Shown: positions 1 to 11,082 of the stretch, piece by piece
Layout: every line of letters begins with the position of its first letter
Numbering within the stretch: position 1 is the first letter of the stretch
DNA from: Stomoxys calcitrans
Lineage: Eukaryota; Arthropoda; Insecta; Diptera; Muscidae
DNA: 64,000 nt
NCBI RefSeq assembly: GCF_963082655.1
Contig: NC_081554.1
Location: forward strand, 121,719,869-121,783,868
Direction of reading: 5' to 3'
The notes under the pieces: model-generated
What the model was told of the DNA's origin: nothing
Seen by the model: only the letters and a program-made list of their open reading frames with translations
The model's database searches: none
Position numbers and translations under genes: made by a program

Positions 1-1720
1 AGGAAAAGATATGTTCAAGAAACTCCTATTAATCTCATCTAAATCAACATGTCTATCAATTGATGCATTATCACTTCCTATTCCAATTAATCTAATATGT
101 CTCCAAGTATCTTTCGTGTTTAATGCCTCTTGAAATTTACAACTAAAATAAGCTATTTTCTTCGACTTTATACAAGAAGTGGTCTGATTCCTCGCACGCT
201 TGTAATCAATAAAGAGTTCAGGTGTTCTAAAACGCTTCCATCGAGAGTACGCACAATCTCTTTTACGTATCAATACTTTAATATCATTATCAAACCACTG
301 ATTCCCATTCAAAAAAACAGTTCGGGTCTTCATCGGAACACATTTGTCGAAAATCTGACTCACATTACGTTGAAGAAATGCAATCTGTTCATCTACGCAA
401 GACACGCCATAAAGTTCCTGCCACTCAACGGTGCCAATTTTACAAAGTAGTGAGTTATAATCAATGTTTCTATAGTCTCTGTACCTATATGTTATACTTG
501 TATATTTCATTGGAACGCCATAAGTCAAAAAACATAAATCATGTTTTGAAAATGGGGGTGCCGATAACTGATCATATAACTTAACATCAGTCTTGGAACT
601 TACGAATAACAAGTCAATAAGAGTCTCTGTTGTCATTGTATAGTGTGTGGCAGTATTGGAATTAACAACATGCAACCCTATTGATTGCATGCTCCCCGTC
701 AAATGTGCCTCTTCAAGCACATTACTATTGGGTTGCCCAAAAAGTAATTGCGGATTTTTTAAAAGAAAGTAAATGCATTTTTAATAAAACTTAGAATGAA
801 CTTTAATCAAATATACTTTTTTTACACTTTTTTTCTAAAGCAAGCTAAAAGTTACAGCTGATAACTGACAGAAGAAAGAATGCAATTACAGAGTCACAAG
901 CTGTGAAAAAAATTGTCAACGCCGACTATATGAAAAATCCGCAATTACTTTTTGGGCAACTCAATATTAAAGTCACCAGTGAATATAATATCATTATAAT
1001 GACAGTTTATATCCTCAAGTCTCTTCACCAAGTCATCATATTGCACTCTTTTGTTCGGACGGTATACAACCCCAACCTGAACTTTTCTACGCAACAGTGA
1101 AGTTCGGCAAAAATATATTCAACTTTGCCTGTTGAACTAGACGAAGCAATGGGTCTGAAATCTATGTCATGTCTTATATAGATAGCAACTCCACGACCTC
1201 TGCCATCCCGATCGCATCTTAAAAACCTGTAACCATCTACGGATACCAGTCTATTCCCATAATGTGGTTAAAACCATGTCTCAGAGACCGCAATAACGTC
1301 AACACCGGATTTCTCAAATATATAGCGAAACTCATCAATTTTGTTCTTAAGGCTCTGGCCATTTATATGCACAATTTTCAGTCCTGGCTTCTGTCGCGCT
1401 AGAACCCTGACCATCAGGTGTAGATTGTCTCTAGAATTTTCCCTTTCATTACGAGGGAAAACATATTGAGAAACATAGATGTAATTGTAGTCAGTACAAA
1501 TCTTTGATTTTAAATTTATGTATGAAAAAGCAACGTTATTTTGTTTGAAAGATAAATAAAAATTAATAAAATATAGTTTAAAAGGGTTTAATTTCATGAA
1601 AATTTTAATTAAAAAGATTCTCATCATTATTGTTATAGCAAGTATCTGCGTTATGTTGTTCTCTGCTAGTTTCAGCAGAGCGAAAAAGAGTATCCAGCAT
1701 ATTGATGTGTTCAATGCGAA
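1..1720 (-). mobile_element. Non-LTR retrotransposon fragment (endonuclease and EN-RT linker), degenerate
   Basis: Read right to left on the minus strand, an APE-type endonuclease begins near 1383 with a HINGQSLKNKIDEF start and an SETWF motif at about 1268-1280. A stop follows, then a GRGRGVAIYIRHD block at about 1160-1200 and, after a frameshift, a TGDFN motif near 970-985. Past the MITE at 728-964 the frame reopens and runs to the window edge as the linker before the RT. Motif order fits non-LTR ORF2. The SETW/GDFN signature resembles CR1/Jockey-group endonucleases and differs from the histone-associated families in this window, which read AEHKL at that place. It joins the D element at about 1720, and the left end lies outside the window. 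It is dead, with a stop, a frameshift and an insertion. Clade assignment is uncertain. Confidence 0.75.
728..964. mobile_element. Mariner-type MITE, 237 bp, TA target duplication
   Basis: Near-perfect terminal inverted repeats of about 32 bp begin TTGGGTTGCCCAAAAAGT and end with the complement of TTGAGTTGCCCAAAAAGT. TA dinucleotides at 726-727 and 965-966 are the target duplication. The interior has no transposase ORF. It sits in the endonuclease remnant just after the GDFN motif, so it arrived after that element. End sequence and TA target place it with mariner-family transposons. An autonomous source is not in the window. Confidence 0.85.
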
Positions 1721-1789
1721 TTGGGTTATCATTAACAAAGACCTCTCCCAGATCCTGAACCTTTCCATCTGGTGAGACGTGATGTCGAA

Positions 1790-2690
1790 CCATACCGGAA
1801 AGGCGTAGGCGGTGATAGGCCTGATGATCTGTTTATATATCAGCAGCTTCACCCGCCTACTGAGACTCCCTGAGGTTCTAAAGACCCTCAGGCAGGAGAA
1901 GGAGACCCCTTTGACCATTGACAATGTGTCTGATAAAGATAAACCTTTCCTGGAAGACAATGCCGAGATAGTTAATGTTGTCAATGACCTGACCTCCAAT
2001 GGCAAGAGCGGGTTCGTACGCCCGAGAACGGGGTATAAGTTCCGCCTCTTGCCCTTGAAGATCATGCCTTCGGATTTGTCAGCATTAAGCTTCAGCCTCC
2101 ATCTGTCAAAATAGACAGAGAGCTCCTCCAGGTAGTGGTTCACTCTGGCATCCACAACCGCAGCGTCTGGTCCCGATGCAGCAGAGAGAATGTTATCGGC
2201 ATAAGCAAGGAGCAGGTCGCCAGCGGGTGGTTCCGGAATGTCAGACTCAAAGATGTTGTACAAAATCGGGTCCAGGAGAGACTATTGGGGGACCCCGGTT
2301 CGCACGTCTCGACTGCTCGACAAAGTCTGGCCTACTCGGATCCTGAAGGTTCTGCTACTGAGGAAATCCCTGACTAACCCGCAGAGATTTGTGTCAAAAC
2401 CCAGGATCCTCATCTTGTATATGATAGCAGCATGCCAGACGCTATCAAACGTCCTGGAGAAATCAATGCTCACGGCAATCGTGACGTGTCGCCGGTTGAG
2501 CCCCCTAGAAACGTGGTCCCCGAATACAGTAAGGACATGAGAGGTGGAGAGACCCCGCCTAAAAGCGAACTGGCAGTCAGGCAGGATCGCCCTGTCATCG
2601 AGAGTTTCCCTGATGCCCTCAAGCGTGAAAAACTCAAAAAGCTTGCCTAATGAAGAGATCAAGCTGATCGGTCGGTAACCATCGCCCCTA
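1790..2690 (-). pseudogene. Reverse transcriptase domain of family D copy 1
   Basis: The minus-strand frame at 2662-2282 carries the RT blocks SLGKLFEFFTLEGIRETL, CQFAFRRGLSTSHVL, a VSIDFSRTFDSVW block (normally ..DF.KAFDSVW) and RTGVPQ. A second frame from 2263 continues with LYNIF and LLLAYADN, where the catalytic YADD has become YADN. KLNADKSEGMIF and the thumb block LIYKQIIRPITAYAFPVWF follow. A frameshift near 2270 separates the halves. The region from about 1720 downward in the same open frame belongs to another element, so the long open frame 2263-1268 is a chimera and not a real protein. RT of a non-LTR element copies element RNA at the nicked target. Loss of the YADD aspartate means this copy is inactive. 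Confidence 0.85.
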
Positions 2691-2699
2691 GATGGGTCC

Positions 2700-3350
2700 T
2701 TCCCGGCTTATGGATGGGGACCGCAATGGCCTCCTTCCAAGATGCCGGAAATGATCCGCCAGCATGTCCGCCTTAAGACGGTCGTTTCGGATGACTGTCT
2801 TAAGGCGGACATACTGGCGTCCACCCTTGTACCTGCCAGATAACGAGCATGTAGCTCCTCATCGTATCGTCGAATCTCCTCACGCACGATCCGGCCTAAA
2901 TCCTGGATCTCCATCCTATGCAAGTCGTACCGGAAAGGATCCGTGGCCCTATGAAGAGCGCGCCTAAGCCTCTTCTTCGTACGGAACAGTTCCACAACCT
3001 CCGGGGGAAGCCTTCGCGCTTAGGGCGTACCCTTGGTATGGAGGACACAATGGCATAGCGAAGTTCCCCACTCAGAGAATCTTTGCACGCATCGATCTCC
3101 TCGCATGTGACATTTCGGTCTACCGGCAGAGAACATTCACCCAAATTGTTGGCAAGAACCCTGTTGAACCTGCGTCGGTCTATCCTAGCGTAGTCATAGA
3201 CCAAAGTAGGCTCCCTCGCGTCCGGGGGAACACCGGAGACAAGGATCTGGCCCGCGTTCAGCTTATGCTCGGCCACAAGCATGACATCAGGGCTGTGTCT
3301 ATCCAAGAATAGTCTAAGGTAATGTCTCTTCAGCGTAGAAACGACTGAAT
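2700..3350 (-). pseudogene. Endonuclease start and EN-RT linker of family D copy 1, internally deleted
   Basis: The minus-strand frame from 3306 starts with DRHSPDVMLVAEHKLNAGQ, the N-terminal part of the APE endonuclease. It then jumps directly into a YDYARIDRRRFNRVLANN block, which in family F copies lies after the endonuclease. Most of the catalytic endonuclease is therefore missing, by an internal deletion of several hundred bases. A second minus frame (2995-2708) continues the linker with KKRLRRALHRATDP. The product would not cut target DNA. Confidence 0.75.
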
Positions 3351-3399
3351 TGGCATTAACAAATACTACTTTCAGATCTCAGATCTTCAGACATCGCAG

Positions 3400-4308
3400 A
3401 AAGAGTCAACTACCGGCAGGCGCAGTTGAAGCGCTAGACTTCATCAGTGCCCGCCGGGCCAGAAGAGCCTGCCTCTTAGAGCAGCCCTTCGCGCTCGCAG
3501 CGTGACCATCAACACCACAATTGACGCACCTCAACGTGAATTCGGGACGCACTCAAGTGTTAGGGTCCTGCACATTTATCGAACGGGGTTGTGAGGGCCA
3601 TGATCGCCACCACATTTAACACACCGGAATGGCATGCCGAAGTTGCTGGCAACACGGCCGAACCTCTGGCAGTTGAAACACTGCGAGATCCCGACCTTCA
3701 CGTCCTTCCTAAACAAAAACCTACAGCTGAGGAACTTCGTAACCCTTTAGAGTCCGTCCACGTCGGGTCCCCTGTCCAAGTGGATAAGCCACTTATCCCC
3801 CCTAACCTGACAACCCGCTTGATGTTCAGGCATAGTGGCAGACCACGTAGCCCAGCCCGGACATCTTCCTCATCATAAGTCGATGACGGACCCTCTAGCA
3901 CGACGGAGCGAGGGGTGTTTTGCCACCCGGTTGGGTAGCAATCTTCTTTGCCTCAGCAGTTGCGGCCTCTGCTGCTGCTGATGATGTGGACGGCAGATCA
4001 TCTGCTACTGTTGTTTTTAACGTTGATGCCGCAGTTTATGACGTCGATGGAACTGCTGCTGTTGATGGTGCTGCCACAGCTGGGGTGCTTCGTTCTTTAA
4101 TGTTTTGACCGGCTTCTTCTTCTTGTACTTGGTTGCCAAGGTCTTTAATAAGCGCCAATAGACGTTGGTGTTCTTGGCGCTGACTTTCCACCAAATCAAC
4201 CAGGGGCTGGTATTCGGTTCGGTTGATGGTGACGACGTCTAGCATAGTCGTTGCTTTCTTATCTGGTGCGCTCTTCGACGGTCCGTCGGAATAGTCATCG
4301 GAACTCAA
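3400..4308 (-). pseudogene. ORF1 (gag-like, CCHC zinc knuckle) of family D copy 1
   Basis: ORF1 opens at 4308 with MSSDDYSDGPSKSAPD, then a glutamine/leucine-rich segment that could form a coiled coil, then alanine/serine/proline-rich low-complexity sequence (about 4036-3930). Downstream, around 3720-3580, the minus strand encodes a cysteine-rich CFNCQRFG-type knuckle followed by an RCVKCG-type knuckle, shared with the other families here. In Jockey-like elements this protein binds element RNA. Several frameshifts interrupt it. The alanine/serine run comes from GCT/GCC-rich simple sequence at about 3950-4080. Confidence 0.7.
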
Positions 4309-4644
4309 TTTTCTTCACACTGACATGTCTGCGACCAAAGGCTTTGTGCACTCAGCCACAATATCCGCCAGTTGAGCTGCTGTCGGCCTGTTGTTGTTGA
4401 CGGCTGCCAAACTGATCGCAGGTAACCAATCCGCTAATCGCTGGAAAAGCCCACGGTAAAACGTAGTAACGATGGTGTTACCGCGGCTTGCTGTTGTTGT
4501 TGTAGTCGTGGCAAAGGGTTGATGCCTTGACTGTGTTGCACTGCTGCATCCAGGCTACGACAGGCCAAAAATCAATCGATTTTACCTGCCGTCGGCACGT
4601 GAATAACGAAAAGCCATTGAAAAGTATAGCTTCACTAATATTTT

Positions 4645-5128
4645 TATACCCTACAACATAGGATCGGGGTAAACGAATTTCGTCATTCTGTTTGTAACTG
4701 CTCGAAATATCGTCGTGACATTTTATGTCGATCTAGCCATGTCCGTCCGTCCGTCCGTCTGTCTGTCGAAAGCACGCTAATTTGCGAAGGAGTAAGGCTA
4801 GCCGCTTCAAATTTTGCACAAATACTTCTTATTGTTGGTTGGTATTGTAAATGGGCCATATCGGTCCACGTTTTGATATAGCTGCCATATAAACCGATCT
4901 TGGGTCTTGACTTCTTGAGCCTCTAGAGTGCGCAATTCTTATCCGTTTGGAATGAAATTTTGCACGGCGTGTTTTGTTATAATATCCAACAACTGTGCCA
5001 AGTATGGTTCATATCGGCTAATAACCTGATATAGCTGTCATATAAACCGATCTTGGGTCTTGACTTCTTGAGCCTCTAAAGTGCGCAATTCTTATCCGAT
5101 TGGAATGAAATTAACGACAATGTTTTTT
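4645..5128 (+). repeat. Dispersed muscid-type repeat with internal subrepeats, copy 1
   Basis: It begins with ATTTTTATACCCTACA-like sequence at about 4640, has a GTCCGTCCGTCC/GTCTGTCTG run at 4741-4769, then a block repeated at about 165-180-bp intervals containing GATATAGCTGCCATATAAAC and GACTTCTTGAGCCTCTAGA. It breaks off at about 5128. A longer copy carrying the right end is at 46387-47369. I recognise the consensus from memory as abundant in stable-fly-like genomes. No coding capacity is seen. Confidence 0.75.
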
Positions 5129-7197
5129 TGTATGCAGGGTTCCCGGTACCTAGAGAAAGGGAAAAGAATAAATGTTAATAAATTATTAAAAGAAATACAG
5201 GAACGATTACCTTATGCCAGGAGCCACGATGTAAACAAATGTTTTTTTCCCAGCTGACGCGTAGAGTTGTCAGTGTGTATGTTATTTGCCATTGCGTAGG
5301 GCGCATTACTACACTGGTTGAGATTGTTGTTGGGCGGCTGTACGACGATAAAGCGGTTTTCATTCCTATAAACTAACCGCTCCAAATACAAATAATTTAA
5401 GAGATTCGAAATGTTATCTAAAGGTTACGAATGTACTAAAACCAGAGCTTATGCAATAAAATCAATACGGCTATTGACTCAATATGGGGTAATTTTTATG
5501 ATTGAGTGAGAACGAGGTAATAAAAGAGGGTTAATCAGGCATTTTGGCGTTAGTGGAGAAGTAATGTGCGTGATATCATAACTAAGATTCGTTTATTTAG
5601 AAAAAATAAATTTTAAATTCTAAGTTATATATAAAAAAGAGGTTAGTGGTGGTTATTTTAATAAAGTCTTGAACTACAGTTATTGAAGAAAACTCTTTTT
5701 TTAGTATTAGATTATTCCCGTGGGTGTTTTGGTGTATTGAAGGAAGTAATGTTGCTGTTTAATCAACACTGTGGAAAATAAGTAAAGATACTGAAAAATA
5801 TAAAGTAAGTTTTTAGGTCATCTTTCGATAGCCAATGGGTGTTTTAAGCCCTGTTATTTACAGATGAAGCCTCCTGGACGACAGGAGGCAACGCTTATTT
5901 TGGTGTAAGTGGCTGAGTTAAGCCCAAGTGTGATTTCCCCTTTTTGGAAACCCATGTTGAACGGTGATTCCCGCAAACGCCACCATTTTCATCTGGCTTT
6001 TAAAAGGTAGGCCGCTTTTTATTTTATTGTGCCCATAAAGAGACGGGACAGAAAATCTAGTCCCATTGCATCCAGACCGAGCAGTTTGGTTGGATGAAAA
6101 ATCGTTGGTCTATGCTATTCTAGAGTTGGACAATTGTTGCCACTAGGTTGCCCTAATTAGGGGAACTCTCCCAATTGGTTTTGGAAAGCGGAAGCTACGC
6201 CTGAATACGGCAATACATTTTGCTTTGGTGATAGCAAAGACACCACCACTTGAATACCTCCAACAATTTTAAATGTAAAGTCTTTGAAAAAAAGAAGCCA
6301 CGCACACATACTCACCTTTACCTTGAGAAATAATCCAACTGATAACGTAAACCTTTGCCTTATTTTTTTAACATGTAGACGTAGACATTATTATTATATT
6401 TTTTTTACTTATTATTAATTATTCTTGTACCTTTATTTTTATTTATTATAAAACTTTTATCATTTTACCTTTTTTTAAGTATGCTTTCGTTTACATTTTT
6501 CAGTTAATTTTATGCAATAGGATTTGCAAAGAATTCATGTATACGCGTTTGTAGGGTATTTATTCCCAATAGTGTGTCCCTTTTAAGAGATCTCCCTTAG
6601 GTAGGCCAGGTTTAACCGTTTTTTTTGTTGTATTTGATTTGATTATCTTTGCAAGTTCTAGTGTGTAGTTTCATGTAACAAAAAATGAAAGATCAGGAGA
6701 TTAAGAAAATTGTTTTAATATTATAATTTTGTTACAAGCACATGTAGACTCAGTTGATTGTTAGTTGTTTTGAGTAAAGACAGAAATAATAAAACGAATT
6801 TTGTGTTAGTGTTAGGCCTTTATATATTAAATAAAATTTATTATGTTATGACTTGTTTAAGAAAAATAATGTTGTGCTAAATTGCGGAAAAAGGGGTGTG
6901 ATTACGTGAGGTAAGTAGGGTGGTTTGAGCGGGTTTCAGGGGTCTTGTTTGGAAGGAGAGGATATCTACATGACCAAGGTAGGGCAGGGCGACTGGAGGA
7001 TTCCATCTACCTCCCACTTAAAAAGAAATCTGTGCTTGTGTGTTAGTGTTGTCTTGTTTGTTAGATTATTTTTTTTATTGATACGACCCCAGGGCGAAAG
7101 ATGATGGCATGGGACCTCCCCTAAAAAGGCGACGAAAGCTAGCCGGTGCGCGAGTCATTTTTGGCCGCAAATACGGGCCTCGTAACAAACTATTAGT
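5129..7197. other. AT-rich stretch without recognisable gene
   Basis: About 2 kb with no ORF that matches a known protein on either strand. The first part (5135-5400) includes a short minus-strand open frame of 62 codons without recognisable motifs. From 5820 to 6260 and 6880 to 7190 the composition is more GC-balanced, with phrases such as CCTCCCCTAAAAAGG. This could be the remains of an LTR or leader of an old retroelement. I see no tRNA, no histone sequence and no clear repeat boundary. It ends where the family A 3' end begins. Confidence 0.4.
5869..5889. other. Perfect 8-bp hairpin
   Basis: GCCTCCTG and CAGGAGGC are separated by the 5-nt loop GACGA. It lies in a stretch without genes. 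It may be chance or a structured leader remnant, and nothing around it says which. Confidence 0.5.
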
Positions 7198-7285
7198 TGC
7201 AAAGAATTGGAATTAGGTGATTAGAAGTAAGAGACTTACTACTGCAAATGAATTAACATGGAAAATAAAACTAAATTAACCATGC
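7198..7285 (+). mobile_element. Family A 3'-terminal fragment
   Basis: About 88 bp starting GTTGCAAAGAATTGG and ending AAATAAAACTAAATTAACC match 7968-8056, the 3' end of the truncated family A copy that follows directly. No body of the element precedes it. Head-to-tail placement of two 3' ends suggests serial insertion at one spot or a local duplication. Confidence 0.65.
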
Positions 7286-8056
7286 TAAGCACCAATTCAC
7301 ATTGGAAGAGCCAATAAGGAACAAGGGTACCATGAAGTACCCAGGATTGATCTTTGGGGAGAACATCATTTCAGATTTATCAGGCATATGGACCATGCGA
7401 TCGAGAAAGGAAGGGTGGCATATCATGCCTTTGCCCGAGCAATGAAGCCGAGAAGAGGCTTGGGAAGCAGGCTCAAGATGACTCTATACAAAAAGGTAGT
7501 ACGGCCGACAGTGACTTATGGCTTTCCAGTATTGTATGGGATCTCATCCCATCAAATGGAGAGACTCTGGAAATTTGAAAGGAGAATGATCAAGTACAGC
7601 CTGGATCTTAGGACGGAAAGGACTGAGGACGGACGGTGCACTAGCCCCTCTTGTAGGATACTTTATGATGAAAGTGGAGTGGCACGAATTGACCGCTATC
7701 TAAAACAGACTGTGGTTTACTTTATGATGAAGAGGATAAACTGGTATACTACCACAGAAGATACAGACCGCATGGCTCCAGTGCCCCTGTGTATAACACC
7801 GCGCAATAGCCCTGGATAGGGAATAGATCCTGAATTTTTTCATTTTGCCAGGCGAGAGATTATTTTGAGATAGCGCAAGTTGCGAATAGTTACGGAATAT
7901 ATAGATAGGCTGGGCTGGCATGCCAAATTATAATTATTATAAGAGATATGTTCTTAGAAAAAATATGAGTTGCAAAGAATTAGAATTAAGTGATTAGAAG
8001 TAAGAGACTTACTACTGTATATGAATTTACTTGAAAAATAAAACCAAATTAACCCT
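7286..8056 (+). mobile_element. Family A non-LTR copy, 5'-truncated (RT C-terminus and 3' UTR)
   Basis: The frame 7388-7819 encodes the end of ORF2: KMTLYKKVVRPTVTYGFPVL (thumb) and MERLWKFERRMIKYSLDLR, ending after a CITPRNSPG-like tail at 7817. The 3' UTR to about 8056 ends AAATAAAACCAAATTAACC. The insertion starts in the middle of the RT, as usual for incomplete target-primed reverse transcription. The same C-terminal blocks recur at 10390-10560 and 33340-33500. It is followed within about 20 bp by a 5' end of another family A copy. Confidence 0.8.
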
Positions 8057-8396
8057 TAAGCATTTGATTCTGTGGTGTGAGCTCGTTGTGTTAAGACAAA
8101 AGTCTCGATACAATCGAAAGATTACGAAATGAAAATAAACAACTGGCGTTCGAATTGGAGGAACCGCGCTCGTAAATACAAAGCAAAGTTCCTGAGGCAC
8201 AAACTGTACGAAATAGAAGCTCTGCTGTAACTAGTAGCAATGGGAATCCTGCAAGCAACAATGACGAAAATAGCATTGATGTCGTTGTCGAGATCGAGCA
8301 AAATTTTTGAAATGTCGGCGAAAGTAGCTGAAGACGTTTCAGCGAAATCTGGGTGAAGACAACTTCAAATATGGCAGCACCAATAGACACCAGTAA

Positions 8397-9100
8397 ATGG
8401 ACAATAAGGAAGACAACAGTCCCCTCCAAATAGCAGAACTGAAACAGGCGAATGGCAAGAGTGCAACATCCCTGACGAGAAATGGCGAATCAACTGAGAC
8501 GAATACGACATCGCGGATTACACGAGATAAGTCCAGCCCACCAGTAATTAGTGTGTATGCGTGTAATCCTAAGGAACTGACAGACAAATTGGCTAGGCAT
8601 CTGGGTCATGGGTTATTTTGCACGAGAATCATAAATAGGAATCTGATTGGGTTGAATCTATGTAAGGTCGAGGACCATCAGAAATCCAGAGATTGTAAAA
8701 CTGAACTGGGGCTGAATTTCTTTACATACACGTCCAAAGAAATTAAACCTTTCTCCCTCATAATTCGCGGCCTGTTTTGCACGTATGACGTGGAGGATTT
8801 GCGGCAATACCTGGGGGATTGCGGAGTTCAAGCCCGAAGATATTGATGGACATTCTGAAGATATTGAATTAAACGCCTGCATATATGCTGAATTGTGGAC
8901 TGACACAGTGCACGAATTGCCAACGTTTCGGACAGGCGTCTACGAACTGTAGAATGACATACAGATGTGTTAAATGCGGAGGCTCCCATGGACCGGACAG
9001 TTGCACCATCCCTGAGAAGGACCAGAATACGCAGAAAATATTGTCACCGAGCCGTCAACAAGACGGATAGTCTGGACTGTTGGAGTTCCAGTTCGCTGCT
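8397..9100 (+). pseudogene. ORF1 (gag-like) of family A copy 1
   Basis: The frame from 8397 runs 149 codons. It ends in a PRE_C2HC-type block (LNFFTYTSKEIKPFSLIIRG, then a short DVEDLRQYLGD segment), a domain typical of Jockey-group gag proteins. After a frameshift a second frame (8885-9070) supplies the zinc knuckles QCTNCQRFGQASTNCRM and YRCVKCGGSHGPDSC. Upstream (8105-8340) lies the matching N-terminal region of copy 2 (30965-31342), here broken by stops. The protein would bind element RNA. The domain order PRE_C2HC then two CCHC knuckles is intact apart from the frameshift. Confidence 0.75.
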
Positions 9101-9465
9101 TAAACTGTAGGGAAAGTGGACATTTGGTGAGTTCCAAAGACTGCCCAAGGCGCATTTAGATTCTTCGCACGAAAACGCAGGAAAAAACGGAGCCGAGACA
9201 GGTGCAATTTCGAGCATCTGTCTCTTCACCTCCCATTAATGGCAGGAACGGATCATTGCAATTGTTGCTCGAAGGACGCGAGATATGGGTCAATCGGAGC
9301 CAGTTCACACGGGCCTCTCCGGGGATATGAACAGGACACTGGGGCACTTCGATGGAGAGTGCAAACGCCTCCTTGTTGGAAATCTGCTGACCTGCTTGAG
9401 AAATTTGCTGACCTGCTCCCAGAGAAGATGCATACATCCCGAAGACCAATTTCCATGAAGGGAAT

Positions 9466-10722
9466 ATGGCGGACGCCTCCACGACAGTAGAAGGCCCATT
9501 TCGACCTATAAAGCCATCAGGGATCGGATTGACTCTCCGCAGGATGAACTATAAGAAAAATTCGGGTGATGATGGCATACCGAACTATGTACTCCGCAGG
9601 TCGGATATGAGGACGTGGTGTCTTTTGGCGATAGTCTTTAATCACTGCCTAAATCTCGGATATTTTCCCAAGGCGTTGAAGACGGCACCGAGCAAGGATC
9701 CGCTGTCATCGCTCTCCAAGCTTTATTGTCATCGATCTCCAAGCTTTATTGAGAGAATCCCAATTTGGTTTCAGGGCATCTACCTCGATGACACACGCTC
9801 TGGTGGCCCTAACTAATTGGGTGGTATAAGGTTTTATCGATAGAAGTGTCACAATAGCGGCTAGATGAGGATGTTCGGCTTCGAGGGCGTCCTTGTTGAT
9901 ATTGTAGAGGACTATCTCATTGAGAGATCATTTGGCGTGGTGATGGCCGAGTCGCGGTCTGTAACACAGAGAGTCAGGGCTGGAGTCCACAGGGTTCTGT
10001 CCTTGGGCCAGTCCTCTACAATGTTTCCGGAGCCGACTCCTCATATGTGCGCACGATATTCTTGTCTTTTTGTCGCACTCAAGAGCGAAGAGAGCCACCA
10101 GGAACCTTGAGGCATACCTCGACACTCTCAACGAGTACTTTGAGAGACGGAAACTTCGCCTGAATATTCCGAAATGCAGAACAATGTTCTTTAGGGACAG
10201 GAAACAGGGCCGCTACAAGAATGCCAGGTCCTACGTACCCTGCATCAAATTCGGCGGCCAGACAAACTACGGGTCGATGAAATATCTAGGGGTGACATTT
10301 CAAGAAGACATGACATTTACCAGATATGTCGATTGCCTCTTGGACAAGGCAAAGGCCGCATTACACACTTATGCGGCATTGTTGAGAAGGAAGGGTCTAA
10401 GTAATAGAGTCAAACTGACAATTTATAAACAGATCGTCAGGCCCACGATGACATATTCTTTTCCTGTATGGAGTTCTCTAACTTCGAGATGGAAAGGAAC
10501 AGTTTATTCGAAAAGGGAATGCTTAGGTACTCTCCTGACCTAAGAACGATTGTGACCGAACAGGGTCAGTACAGAAGCCCCGCAAATAGAGCGGGGACTG
10601 CCCAGGATAGACTAGGGATACACTACACACCCAAACGGAATCGTTCGCGACGCATGTCTCACTCATCAGGAATTCGACATCCTCAGGGACGCCGGAAAGG
10701 TCCTCCCCCCTATGTGCCTTGA
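9466..10722 (+). pseudogene. Reverse transcriptase of family A copy 1
   Basis: Consecutive frames give RRMNYKKNSGDDGIPNYVLR and FNHCLNLGYFPKALK (RT blocks 0-1), then a damaged fingers region, IPIWFQGIYLDDTRSGG (normally the FGFR..T.H block), and from 10070 the palm end RKLRLNIPKCRTMFFRD, MKYLGVTFQED and LTIYKQIVRPTMTYSFPVW. The YADD region at about 10040-10060 is scrambled by a 1-base change. An internal duplication of about 24 bp containing TCTCCAAGCTTTATTG lies at about 9711-9755. The product is inactive. Copy 2 carries the same lesions. Confidence 0.8.
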
Positions 10723-11082
10723 ACATATGGCCGACAGCAATATGCTATTTAATGATAGTGGTGAGCTAATGTAGAAGACAGGACTTCGAAGAACCTGTAT
10801 ATAATACTGACCAACAGCGGCCCATTTGGCATTTGACCCAGGAGAGTTGGATCTCTTGTTTTCTTTCTTTTCTTTGTAAATAGTTTTTGCTTTGGATTAC
10901 TTGTTTTGTACTGTATTGTTTATAAGTTCTAATTAGGAGTAGTTAGTAGGAATTTGTCTTAGTTTACAATGAAGAATCCCGATTTTTACCCTTTTATTCC
11001 GGGATACTGGAGGTATAGTTTAATTAAATGGGCTTAGCCTCAGGGCATAATTTTATAATGTATTACTGTATATCTCTAGGAA

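Larger units (their letters stand above)
1720..4640 (-). mobile_element. Family D Jockey-like non-LTR retrotransposon, copy 1 (3'-truncated)
   Basis: On the minus strand this copy reads 5' UTR (about 4640-4309), ORF1 gag (4308 to about 3400), endonuclease start plus EN-RT linker (about 3350-2700) and RT (about 2690-1720). It breaks off after the PVWFDITSHQMERFRIWER block in the RT C-terminal region, where the neighbouring endonuclease fragment begins. The same family recurs at 15465-17925, 29815-30505 and 43044-43735. All reading frames are interrupted, so it is a fossil. Family naming is mine. Confidence 0.8.

Noticed and set aside
1268..2263. A 331-codon open frame on the minus strand as a single protein
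   Set aside because: Its first half is family D RT and its last part is the endonuclease start of another element in reversed domain order, joined through AT-rich sequence. It is a chance fusion across an element boundary.
4741..4769. A GTCC/GTCTG microsatellite as a separate locus
   Set aside because: The same run belongs to the dispersed muscid repeat consensus as I remember it.
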